Shown one piece after another: positions 14,398 through 22,993 of a DNA stretch of 35,284 nucleotides (position 1 is the first letter of the stretch; every line of letters starts with the position of its first letter). The translations under genes and the position numbers were made by a program. The DNA is from Frankia sp. R82. GTDB taxonomy: Bacteria > Actinomycetota > Actinomycetes > Frankiales > Frankiaceae. Where the stretch lies: the NCBI RefSeq assembly GCF_023716925.1, contig NZ_JAMQQG010000295.1, positions 1 through 35,284 on the forward strand, given 5' to 3'. The notes below the pieces were generated by a model, which was given only the letters and a program-made list of their open reading frames with translations, ran no database searches and was not told the DNA's origin.

Positions 14398-15553
14398 CGA
14401 TTCTGGTCGCCTGGTCGTCGGTCAGGGTGTAATGCAGGAAGTCGCGGAAGAAGGTCCTCGTCTCCGCGACGATGTTCAGGCCGGTGAACAGCTCGGGGTG
14501 CAGCGTCTTGGCCGCCCACTGGATCTGCAGGGCCTCCTCGATGCCGTAGCGGTCCCAGTGCCAGCCACCGGTCGGGTTGACGTAGGCGCGGTGGTCGCGC
14601 ACGGCCGGTTGGCTGCTCCAGAATGGGTCCGTGGTCAGCTTCTCGAGGGTCTGCGCGCCGGTGTCGTTGCCGGTGAACGCGCTGCTGGCCAGGATGATCA
14701 CATCCGGGTTCCAGCTGGCGACCGCCTCCTTGGTGACCTGCCGGGCGTTGCCCTTGACCTGGGCGGCGTTACGGCCGCCGGCGGCAGTGATCCACTCGTC
14801 GATGATGCTGTTGGTTCCGTCCACGACCAGCGGGTCCAGCGAGTAGATGTGCAGCACCTTGGGGCGCTGGTCGGCGGCGATCGGCGAGGTCCTCGCGCGG
14901 ATCTCGGCGAGCTTGCCGTCCAGGTAGGTGTTGTACCGCTGCGCCTGGGCCTTCGCCTCGGGTCCGAGCACGTCCGCGGTGGTGTTGACGACCTTCTTCA
15001 AGCCGTCGAACGTCTGGAAGCTCAGCTGCAGGGTGGGCAGACCCACCTGGGAGGTCTTCGACACGACCTGGGTGCCCGCGTTGTTGAACAGCACGTCGGG
15101 ATGGGTCGTCAGGAGCTCCTCGGTGTTCGCCGTGGTCGTGGTGAACACCGTCCTGGCCTGGCGCAGCTTCGGGCTGATCGTGTAGAGCCACGGTACCGAG
15201 GACGGCGTCAGCACCGTAGCCACGATCTTGTCGCCACCGCCGAGCATCTGCACGACCTCGTTGTGTGCCGGCCACGAGTCGGCGATCCGGTTGACCACCC
15301 CGGGAACCTGCACCGCCGTGCCCGTCGAGTCGGTCACCATGTGTGGTGTTGTCGAGGCGGACGGGGTCGCTGGCGAGCCGGAGCTCGCCCCGTCGGTCGA
15401 GCCGCCGCAGCCGGCGACCACCAATGCCACGGCGCTGGACAGTGCCGCCGCCACCATGACGCGATGCCGCCGCGTTCGCCACCGTCGTGGCGATCCTGCG
15501 AGCGACATCGAACCCGAAATCCGTGCCCCGGCACGGCCAGCCCAAGAACTCAT
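14375..15553 (-). CDS. ABC transporter substrate-binding lipoprotein, TroA/FecB-like (392 aa)
   Basis: The N-terminus is an Arg-rich region followed by MVAAALSSAVALVVAGCGG, a lipobox (VAGC) for signal peptidase II. The mature part has the periplasmic-binding fold of iron-siderophore/cobalamin or metal binders: VNRIADSWPAHNEVVQMLGG, NTEELLTTHPDVLF, WNPDVIILASSAF and AVRDHRAYVNPTGGWHWDRY. ATG at 15553 was chosen for GGAGGA nine bases upstream; the Met at 15508 would leave a shorter leader that still includes the lipobox. No permease or ATPase gene lies nearby, so it must work with a distant transporter or be an orphan. The ligand is not determinable. Confidence 0.85.
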   Translation of the reverse strand: MSSWAGRAGARISGSMSLAGSPRRWRTRRHRVMVAAALSSAVALVVAGCGGSTDGASSGSPATPSASTTPHMVTDSTGTAVQVPGVVNRIADSWPAHNEVVQMLGGGDKIVATVLTPSSVPWLYTISPKLRQARTVFTTTTANTEELLTTHPDVLFNNAGTQVVSKTSQVGLPTLQLSFQTFDGLKKVVNTTADVLGPEAKAQAQRYNTYLDGKLAEIRARTSPIAADQRPKVLHIYSLDPLVVDGTNSIIDEWITAAGGRNAAQVKGNARQVTKEAVASWNPDVIILASSAFTGNDTGAQTLEKLTTDPFWSSQPAVRDHRAYVNPTGGWHWDRYGIEEALQIQWAAKTLHPELFTGLNIVAETRTFFRDFLHYTLTDDQATRIVNAQNPA

Positions 15554-15725
15554 CGACGTCTTCCTCCGCGTTGACCGGCGCGCGAAACAGAACCGCTCGC
15601 CCATGTCGCAGTCGCCGGACCGGAGGCATACCGCTGGATAGTGCATCTGCAGGACGCACATGGCGGGGCCAGGCTATCGAGGGGAAGCCTGCTACCAGCA
15701 GATATCAGGTCATCCGGGGTCTGGG

Positions 15726-17027
15726 TCACATACCGGGCATCGCCGTCTCGCGTGTGCCCGGGCAGGATCTCCGGCGCCCGGCCGAGCCGCGGGCGATGTC
15801 AGCGTCGTCGGAAGCGGCGGTGGAGGCGGCGGAAACCGCCTCGGCGGCGAGCACGGACACGGTGCTGCCGCGGCCGTTCGCCACGACCATGTCGGTGCGA
15901 CCGCGACCGGTCAGGTCGCCTTCCGCAAGCGATGCCGGGCCGGGCCCGGCCAGGTAGACCTGCTGTGGGGCGAAGGTGGCGTCGTCCCGACCCGCCAGCA
16001 CCGAGACGGTGGCATTGCCGGCATTGGCAACAGCCAGGTCGCCCACATCGTCCCCGGTGACATCGCCCAGAGTTACCGAAGACGGCCCAGGGCCGGTTGG
16101 ATAGGACCAGCCTGCCCCGAACCCGCCCCGGCCGGTCGCGGGCAGGACGCTTACCGTCGCGTTGCCGGCATTGGTCACCAGCAGGTCGGCGCGTCCGTCG
16201 CCGGTGACGTCGCCGGTGCTCACCGAGGACGGCCCCGGACCGGTCAGGTAGGGCTGCGGTGGGCCGAACCGGCCGTCACCGGCACTGGAGAGCACGACGA
16301 CCGTGCCGTTGCCGGCGTTGGTCACCGCCAGATCGGGACGGTCGTCGTCGTCGAGACGACCCACTGTCAGCGAGGACGGGCTGGGGCCGGCCGGCAGAAT
16401 CCGCGGGGGCTCGAACGTGCCATCCCCGTGACCGAGTAGCACTGCCACCGTGCCGTCGAACTGGTCCGACACGGCCAGGTCGGCCGTGCCCCGGCCGGTC
16501 AGGTCGCCGATGGCCACGCCGGAGGGGCCCGACCCGGTCGGATAGGCCACGGGCGTGCCGAACGTCCCGTCACCGCGTCCGAGCAGCACCGTTACCGTGG
16601 CGTTGTACTGGTTGGACACGGCGAGGTCGATCGCGCCATCGCCGTTGAGGTCGCCGGTGGCCAACCCCGACGGGCCAGGTCCCACGGGATAGGTCACGGG
16701 GGGCCCGAACGCGCCCTTCCCATCGCCGAGCAGCACCGCCGCGGTCCCGTCGCCGACGTTGACGGTGATGAGGTCGGTGCGGCCGTCCGCACGCAGGTCG
16801 CCCACGGCCACCGACCCCGGCCCGTGCCCGGACAGGTAGTCGACCGGTGCCGCGAACAGGCCGGGCTGGAACGCAGCCGATGCAGCCACCAGCCCGGCCT
16901 GCAAAAGGTCGGTCTGCGGAAGGTCGTTCTGCGCAGCCCGTGGCTGGCCGGCGACCGCACAGGCTGCCGCCACCAGCACCGCGACCAGCCCGGCACGGAA
17001 GCGCCCACCGGTCGGGCACGCATCCAC
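15726..17027 (-). CDS. Secreted FG-GAP/VCBS repeat protein (433 aa)
   Basis: A signal peptide (RFRAGLVAVLVAAACAVAG) precedes seven repeats of about 48 residues. Each holds GPGPSSVxxGDxxGDGxxDLxVxNxxxxTVxVLLGxGDGTFG, the Ca-binding blade pattern of FG-GAP/VCBS beta propellers (e.g. GDLNGDGAIDLAVSNQ). Seven blades make a closed integrin-alpha-like propeller. Such proteins sit outside the cell or on the envelope and bind ligands or surfaces; the ligand is unknown. The C-terminal 40 residues are Ala/Ser-rich without an anchor. GTG at 17027 is preferred over 17033 because AGGAG lies seven bases upstream. The blades are very alike at DNA level, suggesting recent duplication or gene conversion. Confidence 0.87.
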   Translation of the reverse strand: MDACPTGGRFRAGLVAVLVAAACAVAGQPRAAQNDLPQTDLLQAGLVAASAAFQPGLFAAPVDYLSGHGPGSVAVGDLRADGRTDLITVNVGDGTAAVLLGDGKGAFGPPVTYPVGPGPSGLATGDLNGDGAIDLAVSNQYNATVTVLLGRGDGTFGTPVAYPTGSGPSGVAIGDLTGRGTADLAVSDQFDGTVAVLLGHGDGTFEPPRILPAGPSPSSLTVGRLDDDDRPDLAVTNAGNGTVVVLSSAGDGRFGPPQPYLTGPGPSSVSTGDVTGDGRADLLVTNAGNATVSVLPATGRGGFGAGWSYPTGPGPSSVTLGDVTGDDVGDLAVANAGNATVSVLAGRDDATFAPQQVYLAGPGPASLAEGDLTGRGRTDMVVANGRGSTVSVLAAEAVSAASTAASDDADIARGSAGRRRSCPGTRETAMPGM

Positions 17028-17070
17028 GGGCACGCTCCTGGGTTGGGGTTCCGGCCAGCCGGGCTAGACC

Positions 17071-17122
17071 CAGGCCGGGCCGGGGTCAGGCCGGGGTCAG
17101 GTCGGGGTCGGGCTGGGTCGGG
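17071..17122 (+). repeat. Degenerate 11-bp GC-rich repeat between genes
   Basis: CAGGCCGGGGT (17087) and CAGGTCGGGGT (17098), with partial copies on both sides, lie between the FG-GAP gene and the membrane protein gene. No function is evident. Confidence 0.5.
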
Positions 17123-17215
17123 GTGGAACTCTCCGTGTGCGGCTGCTGACGTCGGGCTGATGGTGGCCCAGCCGTCCCCTTGGGTGCCGGAGCGACACAC
17201 CAGATGATCCATGAA

Positions 17216-18808
17216 TCACGAATCGATCTGGTTGCCGCACCGGCTGCCGTCCGCTGTGCGACCGCCCCGCTCGTCCTGCCGGCCGTGCTGCTTTCGCTGC
17301 TGGTACCGCGCCAGGCGTCGGGCGTGCTCCTCCTGTCGGGTCTGCTCGCGGCGGCGGTTGCGCAGATGGAGCCGTGCCGACCACTGTTCGTACCCGGGCC
17401 ACAATCGGGTGTTCCGCAGGGTCAGCGTGGCCAGTACTGCAAGGGGGAGCTCCACAAGGACGGCGAGCGTGCCAGCTGCGAGATGGGCAACCCCTCGCCC
17501 TCGGTGGGCCTGCACGTCGAGCTGCAGCCAGACGACGACGCGGCGCAGGGTGGCCGCCGGCCCGGAGCGGGCCTGGTCGACACCGGCCAGCGCCAGGCGC
17601 AGGCGGCGGACGAAGCCGGCCAGGTCCGCCCCGGCATCGTGATAACCGAGGACGGGACGGCCGGCCACGAGCCGCACGACCTCGTCGGCCACCGGGGCGT
17701 CCCCGACTGTGCGCCGGTTGAGGGCGCGCAGCCGGGCGCAGTCGCCGACGAACACGCACGTGGCGCGCGAGAACCGGCCGACGGTGTCGATCTCCCAAGC
17801 GATGCTCGGTATGGGCTGGGACACATCGAACACGGCGACGTGGCAGACACCGGCGATCGCCAGCACCGCCTGCGGCCAGATCGCACTCTGGACCTGGACG
17901 ATGCCAAGACGCGGCGCGAACAGGCGCCGGTTGCGCAGCCTCAGTTCCGCCACCTCGTCCGGGAGCTGTTCGATGCGGTCGATCCGCACCCGCTGGCCGC
18001 TGTCGGCCTCGGCGATCATCGCTGAGAGCGCTGTCGAGGTGAGGGTCGCCGGCAGGATCGCGATGTACAGCGCCAACGGGATAAGCGGCAGTAAGGAGAT
18101 TGTCATGGCCACGGCGAGGACCACGAGGGTGGCCGCGAACGCCACCCGCGTCAGCACGGGTGCCAGCGGGGACTCGCCGACGACGGCCACCAGGGCAGCA
18201 GCGATCAGGGCGTAGAACACATACCGGCCGAGTCTCAGCCGCGTGGCCAACAGCTCGGACAGCTGTTGGCCACGCATCGACCAGACCGCGAGCCGTTCAC
18301 CGAGCCCGGTGACGGCGTTGGCCGGCGTGCGCAGCGGCACCCGGGGGCCCCGCGCGGCCACCGCATTGTCGTCGAGGGTGACGAAACGCCACCGCCGTCC
18401 GGTGGCGGCCGCGGCCCGGCTCAGCATCGCCGTCCCGGCGGTGTGCCCGAAACGGCGCAGGTAGAGCACGCCACGTCGCCGCCGTCGGGTCCACCAGACG
18501 GCGGGCAGGAACGCGCAGATCGCGAAGGTCAGAAGGTCGCCGATCGGGAACCCGGGCGCCCGGCCCGTCGGTCGGGTGGAGGTCGTCAGGAGAGCGGCCG
18601 TGGATGGCCCGCCGGGGCCGCGATACCCGTGAGCCCACAACCATGCGAACGCCAGCCCGCCCACGAACAGCAGCCACCCGGCGAGCCGCAGCGCGGAGTA
18701 CCGCACCGGGGCCAGCCATCGGGCGGCGATCTGGCCCGGACCTGCTGGTGTTGACGCCACCTCGATGAGGCTCGGATGGATGACGTTCAGCGTGGTGTGC
18801 TCGCTCAC
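17216..18808 (-). CDS. Membrane protein of unknown function (530 aa)
   Basis: Not assigned to a named family. Two hydrophobic segments lie near the N-terminus (LAGWLLFVGGLAFAWLW and LLTFAICAFLPAVWW). A basic RRRRRGVLYLRRFGH motif follows, then a soluble stretch (RRWRFVTLDDNAVAARG). Next come two close helices (YVFYALIAAALVAVVG and AATLVVLAVAMTISLLPLIP). A long soluble domain (about 275-470) includes AVFDVSQPIPSIAWEID and RATCVFVGDCARLRAL, followed by a Lys/Arg/Gln-rich C-terminal tail. LYLRRF followed by VxLDD also occurs in uncharacterised actinobacterial membrane proteins I have seen. GTG at 18808 is the only good start. It is transcribed in the same direction as the FG-GAP gene, 188 bp apart. 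Confidence 0.75.
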   Translation of the reverse strand: MSEHTTLNVIHPSLIEVASTPAGPGQIAARWLAPVRYSALRLAGWLLFVGGLAFAWLWAHGYRGPGGPSTAALLTTSTRPTGRAPGFPIGDLLTFAICAFLPAVWWTRRRRRGVLYLRRFGHTAGTAMLSRAAAATGRRWRFVTLDDNAVAARGPRVPLRTPANAVTGLGERLAVWSMRGQQLSELLATRLRLGRYVFYALIAAALVAVVGESPLAPVLTRVAFAATLVVLAVAMTISLLPLIPLALYIAILPATLTSTALSAMIAEADSGQRVRIDRIEQLPDEVAELRLRNRRLFAPRLGIVQVQSAIWPQAVLAIAGVCHVAVFDVSQPIPSIAWEIDTVGRFSRATCVFVGDCARLRALNRRTVGDAPVADEVVRLVAGRPVLGYHDAGADLAGFVRRLRLALAGVDQARSGPAATLRRVVVWLQLDVQAHRGRGVAHLAAGTLAVLVELPLAVLATLTLRNTRLWPGYEQWSARLHLRNRRREQTRQEEHARRLARYQQRKQHGRQDERGGRTADGSRCGNQIDS

Positions 18809-18937
18809 GTGTGCCCCCGCCGTGACCGGACCATGGCCGGCCGTACGCGGATCATCCCACCAGGGTCGCCTGCGCAGACCGGATTCTGCCCGGGGACACG
18901 TGGCGAGACCGGCGACGCCGCCGTGCTGCCGGCGTGG

Positions 18938-20212
18938 CTACGTGCCCAGGCCGATCGTCGCGTCGACGAAACTGCCGTCCACCAGATCGGCCGGCTTCAG
19001 GTTGGCCGCGATCGGTTTGTTCTGCGCCTGGTAGATCGGGCCGAGAATCTTGATGAGTTTCTCCATCCGTGCCTCGTCGAAATCACCGACAGTGTTGTTC
19101 GAACCGTTTCCGATGATGCCGAGAGATTTCATCGTGCTGACCGCGTACTGTGCGACGCCGTCGGTGTAGACCCAGCCGTTGTTGTACCTGGCGACCAGGC
19201 TGAGGATCAGCTTGTTCGTCGCATCGGGGCTGGCCGTGAAATCGACGATCGCCTGCTGCATGATCGGGACGAGCCTGGTCAGGCAGGGCTTCAGTGCGGT
19301 GAGCCTGTCCCGTCGCACGCCGATGGCCTGCTGATAGAAGTTGAAGCCCGCGTCCGCGATCAGCTGGTACTTCAGTGGCTTGTTCCACGAGCGGACCTCG
19401 TGCGACCAGGTGTAGGGCTCGGAAGTGGCGAATCCCTGAACGGCGCCGGTGCCCCGGGAGGCGACGAAGGTCGCCGGTGTGCCGTCGTAGCTGCCGTCGA
19501 TCTGACTCTTCTTCAGGATGCCGGACCCGGTGAAGTAATCCATGTAGGCACTGCCCTGGAAATACAGCACCTTGGCATCGGTCTTACCGATATCGGCTAT
19601 CGTCGTCCAGTCCGGATGGTTTTCCGGCGACCACTGGATGATCTGCGGGCTCTTCTCCAGCCCGGCGAGCAGCGCGACTGTCGGCTGGGTCTTCGACAGC
19701 GCGATCTGCTCGTCGGTGCTCAGATAGCCCAGCGTGATGTCCGGGTCCTTGTAGAGCTGGGAGGTCACCGCTTCGTAGCCGATCGCGGGCCCGCCGGCGC
19801 GGATTTCCAGCTTGACTCCGGTCCTCACCCCGCCATGGGCAACGAGATCGCTGCTGACCGACTTCGCCGCAGTATTGATCTTTGGGTTGGGTCCGAGCAG
19901 CTGGTACTGGCCGCCGTGCTCGGACTCGGGATTCCAGTCGGTCTGCAGCACAACCGTGGACGGGCAGCCGGCCGCCCTCAGGTCGTCCTGGGCCGGCACC
20001 GTCCCCGATGCCCCGGACGGCGCGGCTGTCGACGAACTGCCACCCCCGGCACTGCCCCCGCTGCTGCAGGCCGCGGCGGTGAGCGCGAGCACCATGGCCG
20101 CCGCCGCAAGCTGTGCAGGCCGGGCAGGCCGGGCAGGCCGGGCAGGCCGGGCAGGCCGGGCAGGCCGGGCAGGCCGGGTTGGCCGGACGAGCCGTCGCCG
20201 AGATCTGATCAA
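18938..20212 (-). CDS. NitT/TauT-type ABC substrate-binding lipoprotein (424 aa)
   Basis: A lipobox (LALTAAACSSGG) is followed by a Ser/Gly linker and an NMT1/SsuA-like fold: VVLQTDWNPESEHGGQYQLL, GPAIGYEAVTSQLYKDPDIT, LGYLSTDEQIALSKTQPTVA and ASRGTGAVQGFATSEPYTWS. These proteins bind taurine, sulfonates, nitrate or pyrimidine precursors; the ligand here is unknown. A TTG at 20212 with GGGGAG upstream fits best, and the ATG at 20368 would read through the broken ATPase gene. The leader contains a run of Arg-Pro-Ala units encoded by a 9-bp tandem repeat, making the basic n-region unusually long. It lies downstream of the ATPase remnant and the SAM-IV-controlled gene on the same strand. The ATPase is broken and no permease is nearby. 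Confidence 0.82.
   Translation of the reverse strand: MIRSRRRLVRPTRPARPARPARPARPARPARPAQLAAAAMVLALTAAACSSGGSAGGGSSSTAAPSGASGTVPAQDDLRAAGCPSTVVLQTDWNPESEHGGQYQLLGPNPKINTAAKSVSSDLVAHGGVRTGVKLEIRAGGPAIGYEAVTSQLYKDPDITLGYLSTDEQIALSKTQPTVALLAGLEKSPQIIQWSPENHPDWTTIADIGKTDAKVLYFQGSAYMDYFTGSGILKKSQIDGSYDGTPATFVASRGTGAVQGFATSEPYTWSHEVRSWNKPLKYQLIADAGFNFYQQAIGVRRDRLTALKPCLTRLVPIMQQAIVDFTASPDATNKLILSLVARYNNGWVYTDGVAQYAVSTMKSLGIIGNGSNNTVGDFDEARMEKLIKILGPIYQAQNKPIAANLKPADLVDGSFVDATIGLGT
20116..20178 (-). repeat. 9-bp tandem repeat in the lipoprotein leader, seven copies
   Basis: CAGGCCGGG is repeated seven times without mismatch. On the coding strand it gives repeated Arg-Pro-Ala units before the hydrophobic part of the signal peptide. 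The unit is a multiple of three, so copy-number changes keep the frame. Confidence 0.92.
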
Positions 20213-20650
20213 CGTGGTACTCCCCGTGCTGTGTGGACGTCCCGTTCGGGCGGTCGGGCCGGGCCGAATACCTCCGTTGGGCGCAGGCAGTCGAAGGGCA
20301 CCACGACGTCCGTCCGCACCCGGCCTGGCTGGCCGCTCATCACCACCACCCGAAGTGGACAGGAACACCGCTTCGGCCGCCGAGTGGGTGATGACCAGGG
20401 CGGCGCACCAGTGCAGCCAGGGCGGCGCACCGGTGCGGTAGGAACATTCGTAGCAGTTCGTCGTTGAGCCGTTCGCGGGTGATCTCGTTGAAGGCGCCGA
20501 ACGGCCCGTCGAGCAGGACGATCGACGGGTCCAGCGCCAGCGAGTGGGCCGGTGACACCCGCATCCGCATCCGGTCGAACAGTCCGTGCGGTCGACTCTT
20601 CTCGAAGATCGAGCAGGCGGCGAACCGAGCCGGGGACGGGCCAGGCCACG
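20213..20650 (-). pseudogene. Broken NitT/TauT-type ABC transporter ATPase
   Basis: The C-terminal half of an SsuB/TauB-like ATPase can be followed through three frames. One frame gives MRMRVSPAHSLALDPSIVLL, then DGPFGAFNEITRERLNDELL. A shift leads to WCAALVITHSAAEAVFLST, and another to RVVVMSGQPGRVRTDVVVP. In the Walker B/D-loop the catalytic Glu is replaced (LLDGPF instead of LLDEPF), the D-loop Asp is Asn, and the signature motif LSGGM is ruined (LFDRM). The Walker A half is absent. This was probably the energy module for the binding lipoprotein just downstream. No gene can be read in 20651-20840, where a permease or the N-terminal half may have been lost. Confidence 0.75.
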
Positions 20651-20840
20651 ATGGCGCCGAGAACACGGCGGGCAATCTCGACAGCCGCACCGGGTCGCAG
20701 CGAGCTCGTGTCCCGGCGCGGCGCAGCCGGAGAGGGTTCACCCGGTCCACACCGTCAGGAGCCCGCTGCCGGCCTGCTGCCGCCCGGGAGGTCGGGTGGT
20801 CCCGTCCGCGGAACCGGGGTTCGCCGTCCTCGGGTCGCCG

Positions 20841-22589
20841 TCAGGTGCCGCAGGGGGCGAACGTGGGGCCTGCGTGCGCAGCGCCGCGGCCAGGAACCTG
20901 AGCGGTGTACTGCTCGGCCCAGGACGGGAGCCGACGCTCGTCCACCGCCGGCTGCCAGCTGCCGTCCATCAGGGTGTACGACAGGCGCGGGCCGGTGCGC
21001 AGGTAGGAGTCGAGCGCGGCGAGCAGCCGATCGATATGCGCGGACGTCGTGCCGACTCCGATACTCGCCCGCAACGCCCCGCCGGGGGCTCCGAGCCGGG
21101 CCAGCAGTGGATGCGCGCAGAATCGGCCGGCCCGCACCCCGATCCCGTGCTCGGCCGACAGATACGCCGAGACCAGCGCCGGATCATGCCCCGGCAACGA
21201 GAACGCGACCACCCCCACCTCGTCGCCACGGACATCAACCGGGACGCTGGCGAGATGCTCGGTGCGGGCGTCGGCTGGCACATGGTCGGCTGGCACATGG
21301 TCGGCTGGCACATGGTCAAACGAAACGTCGTCAAACGAAACGTCGTCGGACGAAACATCGCCGGACCAGATGCGGTGGACGACGGCGCGGCCCGGCGTGG
21401 ACTGGTTCAGCGCAGCGAGGCCGTCGAGCAGTCGGTCACGCAGCGCCGATTCGTGGTGGTGCCACGCACCCGCGTCCAGGTCGGCAAGGGTACGGCAGGC
21501 GGCAGCGATCGCGGTGGCGCCGGCAAGGTTCGGCGTGCCGGCCTCATGCCGGGCGGGGCAGGCGGCCCAGTCGACACTCGCCGTGCCGACCTCGCGCACC
21601 GCGCCTCCACCGGCGAGGTATGGCGGGGCCGCGTCCAACCAGTCGGCTCGTCCGACCAGCACCCCGGCGCCGAACGGCGCGTACAGCTTGTGACCGGAGA
21701 AGGCCAGGTAGTCGATGCCGAGGGCGGCCATGTCGATGCGCCGGTGCGGGACGAGCTGCGCCGCGTCGACGAACAGCCGGGCGCCGACCGCATGGGCCAG
21801 CCGGGCCAGGTGCGCCAGGGGCGGGGCCTCCCCGGTGACGTTCGACGCTCCCGTCACCGCGAGCAGTCGCACCGGGGCGGCGTGTAGCTCGGCAGCGAGC
21901 GCCGCCAGGCTTGCGGTCAGGGTTTCGCGGACAGCCACGCACCGCGCCCCGACCCGTCGCCAAGGCAGCAGGTTCGCATGATGCTCAAGGTCGAACACCA
22001 CGACCTCGGCAGCCGTTCGGCGCCCGGCAACCGCGCCGCCGTCACCGATCGTGGCGGTGGTCACCGGCGCGGACGCAGGGGTGGCGTCGGCACCGGAGGC
22101 GGTCACGGCCGTGCTCGGGGGCGGGGTCGTGCTGGTGGCCGCCACGGCGTGGGCCAGCAGGTTTACGGCGTCGGTGGTGTTGCGGGTGAACAGGACGACG
22201 TCGTCCGTACGCGCGCCGACGAACCGGGCTACGTCGTGGCGCGCGCCCTCGTACAGCGACGTGCACACCGCCGAGGCGAACCCGGCGCCACGGTGCACAC
22301 TCGCCGAGTACGGCAGCACCCGGCGGACGTGCTCGGCCACGGCGACCAGGCACGGCGCGCTCGCCGCACAGTCGAGGTTGGCGTACTCCACCTCGCCACC
22401 GCCGGCCAGCGGCACCTGTAGCCCGGCGCCCTCTACCGGCAGCAGCGCCGCTGTCTGCGGGGCGCCGGGCCAGGAGAGTACGACGGCATCCGGGGTCTGC
22501 ACGATCGGCGGCGGGCCAAGCGGGCCCACCTCGCCAGGAATCGCCCGCGCGGACGCGGATGTGGACACGGCAGAAATGATCGAGGTCAT
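20841..22589 (-). CDS. Cysteine desulfurase-like class V PLP-dependent enzyme (582 aa)
   Basis: This is a fold-type I PLP enzyme of the SufS/class V aminotransferase family. It shows YANLDCAASAPCLVAVAEHV, LFTRNTTDAVNLLAHAV, DLEHHANLLPW, GASNVTGEAPPLA, LFVDAAQLVPHR and the PLP lysine in YLAFSGHKLYAPFGAG (about residue 301). It is longer than family members (about 400-430) because of two low-complexity inserts: a Thr/Ala-rich one (about 150-195) and a 30-residue array encoded by six 15-bp repeats (21271-21360). The second ATG (22589) is preferred, since GGAG lies five bases upstream. A SAM-IV riboswitch in its leader points to sulfur or methionine metabolism. The substrate is unproven. Confidence 0.85.
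   Translation of the reverse strand: MTSIISAVSTSASARAIPGEVGPLGPPPIVQTPDAVVLSWPGAPQTAALLPVEGAGLQVPLAGGGEVEYANLDCAASAPCLVAVAEHVRRVLPYSASVHRGAGFASAVCTSLYEGARHDVARFVGARTDDVVLFTRNTTDAVNLLAHAVAATSTTPPPSTAVTASGADATPASAPVTTATIGDGGAVAGRRTAAEVVVFDLEHHANLLPWRRVGARCVAVRETLTASLAALAAELHAAPVRLLAVTGASNVTGEAPPLAHLARLAHAVGARLFVDAAQLVPHRRIDMAALGIDYLAFSGHKLYAPFGAGVLVGRADWLDAAPPYLAGGGAVREVGTASVDWAACPARHEAGTPNLAGATAIAAACRTLADLDAGAWHHHESALRDRLLDGLAALNQSTPGRAVVHRIWSGDVSSDDVSFDDVSFDHVPADHVPADHVPADARTEHLASVPVDVRGDEVGVVAFSLPGHDPALVSAYLSAEHGIGVRAGRFCAHPLLARLGAPGGALRASIGVGTTSAHIDRLLAALDSYLRTGPRLSYTLMDGSWQPAVDERRLPSWAEQYTAQVPGRGAAHAGPTFAPCGT
21271..21360 (-). repeat. Six in-frame 15-bp repeats in the PLP enzyme gene
   Basis: Three perfect copies of TCGGCTGGCACATGG (21271-21315) are followed by two perfect copies of TCAAACGAAACGTCG and one variant (21316-21360). 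They encode DHVPA-type and DDVSF-type pentapeptides. The array behaves like a minisatellite that leaves the frame intact. Confidence 0.93.
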
Positions 22590-22609
22590 CATTGCTCCGA
22601 GGAAAACCC

Positions 22610-22735
22610 GTATCGGGTCGGCACTTGCCGTCGGCTGGTCGCCGCGGCCCTGTCGTCACCCGGGGCACCCCGCTGCGGGAGGAGGGTTGCCGGCCAGCAA
22701 GCCGGGGCTTGAACGCTGGCGCTCAGGACAGTGAC
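22610..22735 (-). promoter_or_regulatory. SAM-IV riboswitch
   Basis: On the minus strand the leader reads CTGTCCTGAGCGCCAGCG, then CAAGCCCCGGCTTGCTGG, CCGGCAACCCTCC, GCGGGGTGCCCCGGGTGACG and ACAG. This is nearly the actinobacterial SAM-IV consensus, including the CCGGCAACC core shared with SAM-I. P1 can form between CTGTC (22731-22727) and GACAG. A downstream hairpin with CGGCAAGTGCCG matches the 3' pseudoknot region. It sits 20-140 nt upstream of the class V PLP enzyme gene and should lower its expression when S-adenosylmethionine is plentiful. The region 22736-22993 shows nothing else. Confidence 0.87.
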
Positions 22736-22993
22736 CGGACTCTAGCAAAACCCGGCATTCCCTGTCGGCAGAGCCGAGATAGCCCCTGTTGGCAGAGCCC
22801 GGACGGCTGCGCCGGCCGCCCCCGCGCATGCCGATTCCGGCGCCCTCGTCCGGCCGGTGTCGACGCCCTCGCCTTCTCACTCCTCGGTCGGCCGGTCACG
22901 GCGGCCTCGTCCGGCGGATGCGGGCGCCTTCGTCAGGGCGGCGCCAGGCACCGCTGTGCCTCCCGATGTTCGCCCGCGTCGGTTCAGTGCCGT

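Noticed and set aside
21271-21360. Possible CRISPR array or mobile repeat
   Set aside because: Contiguous 15-bp units in a coding frame with no spacers; an in-frame minisatellite.
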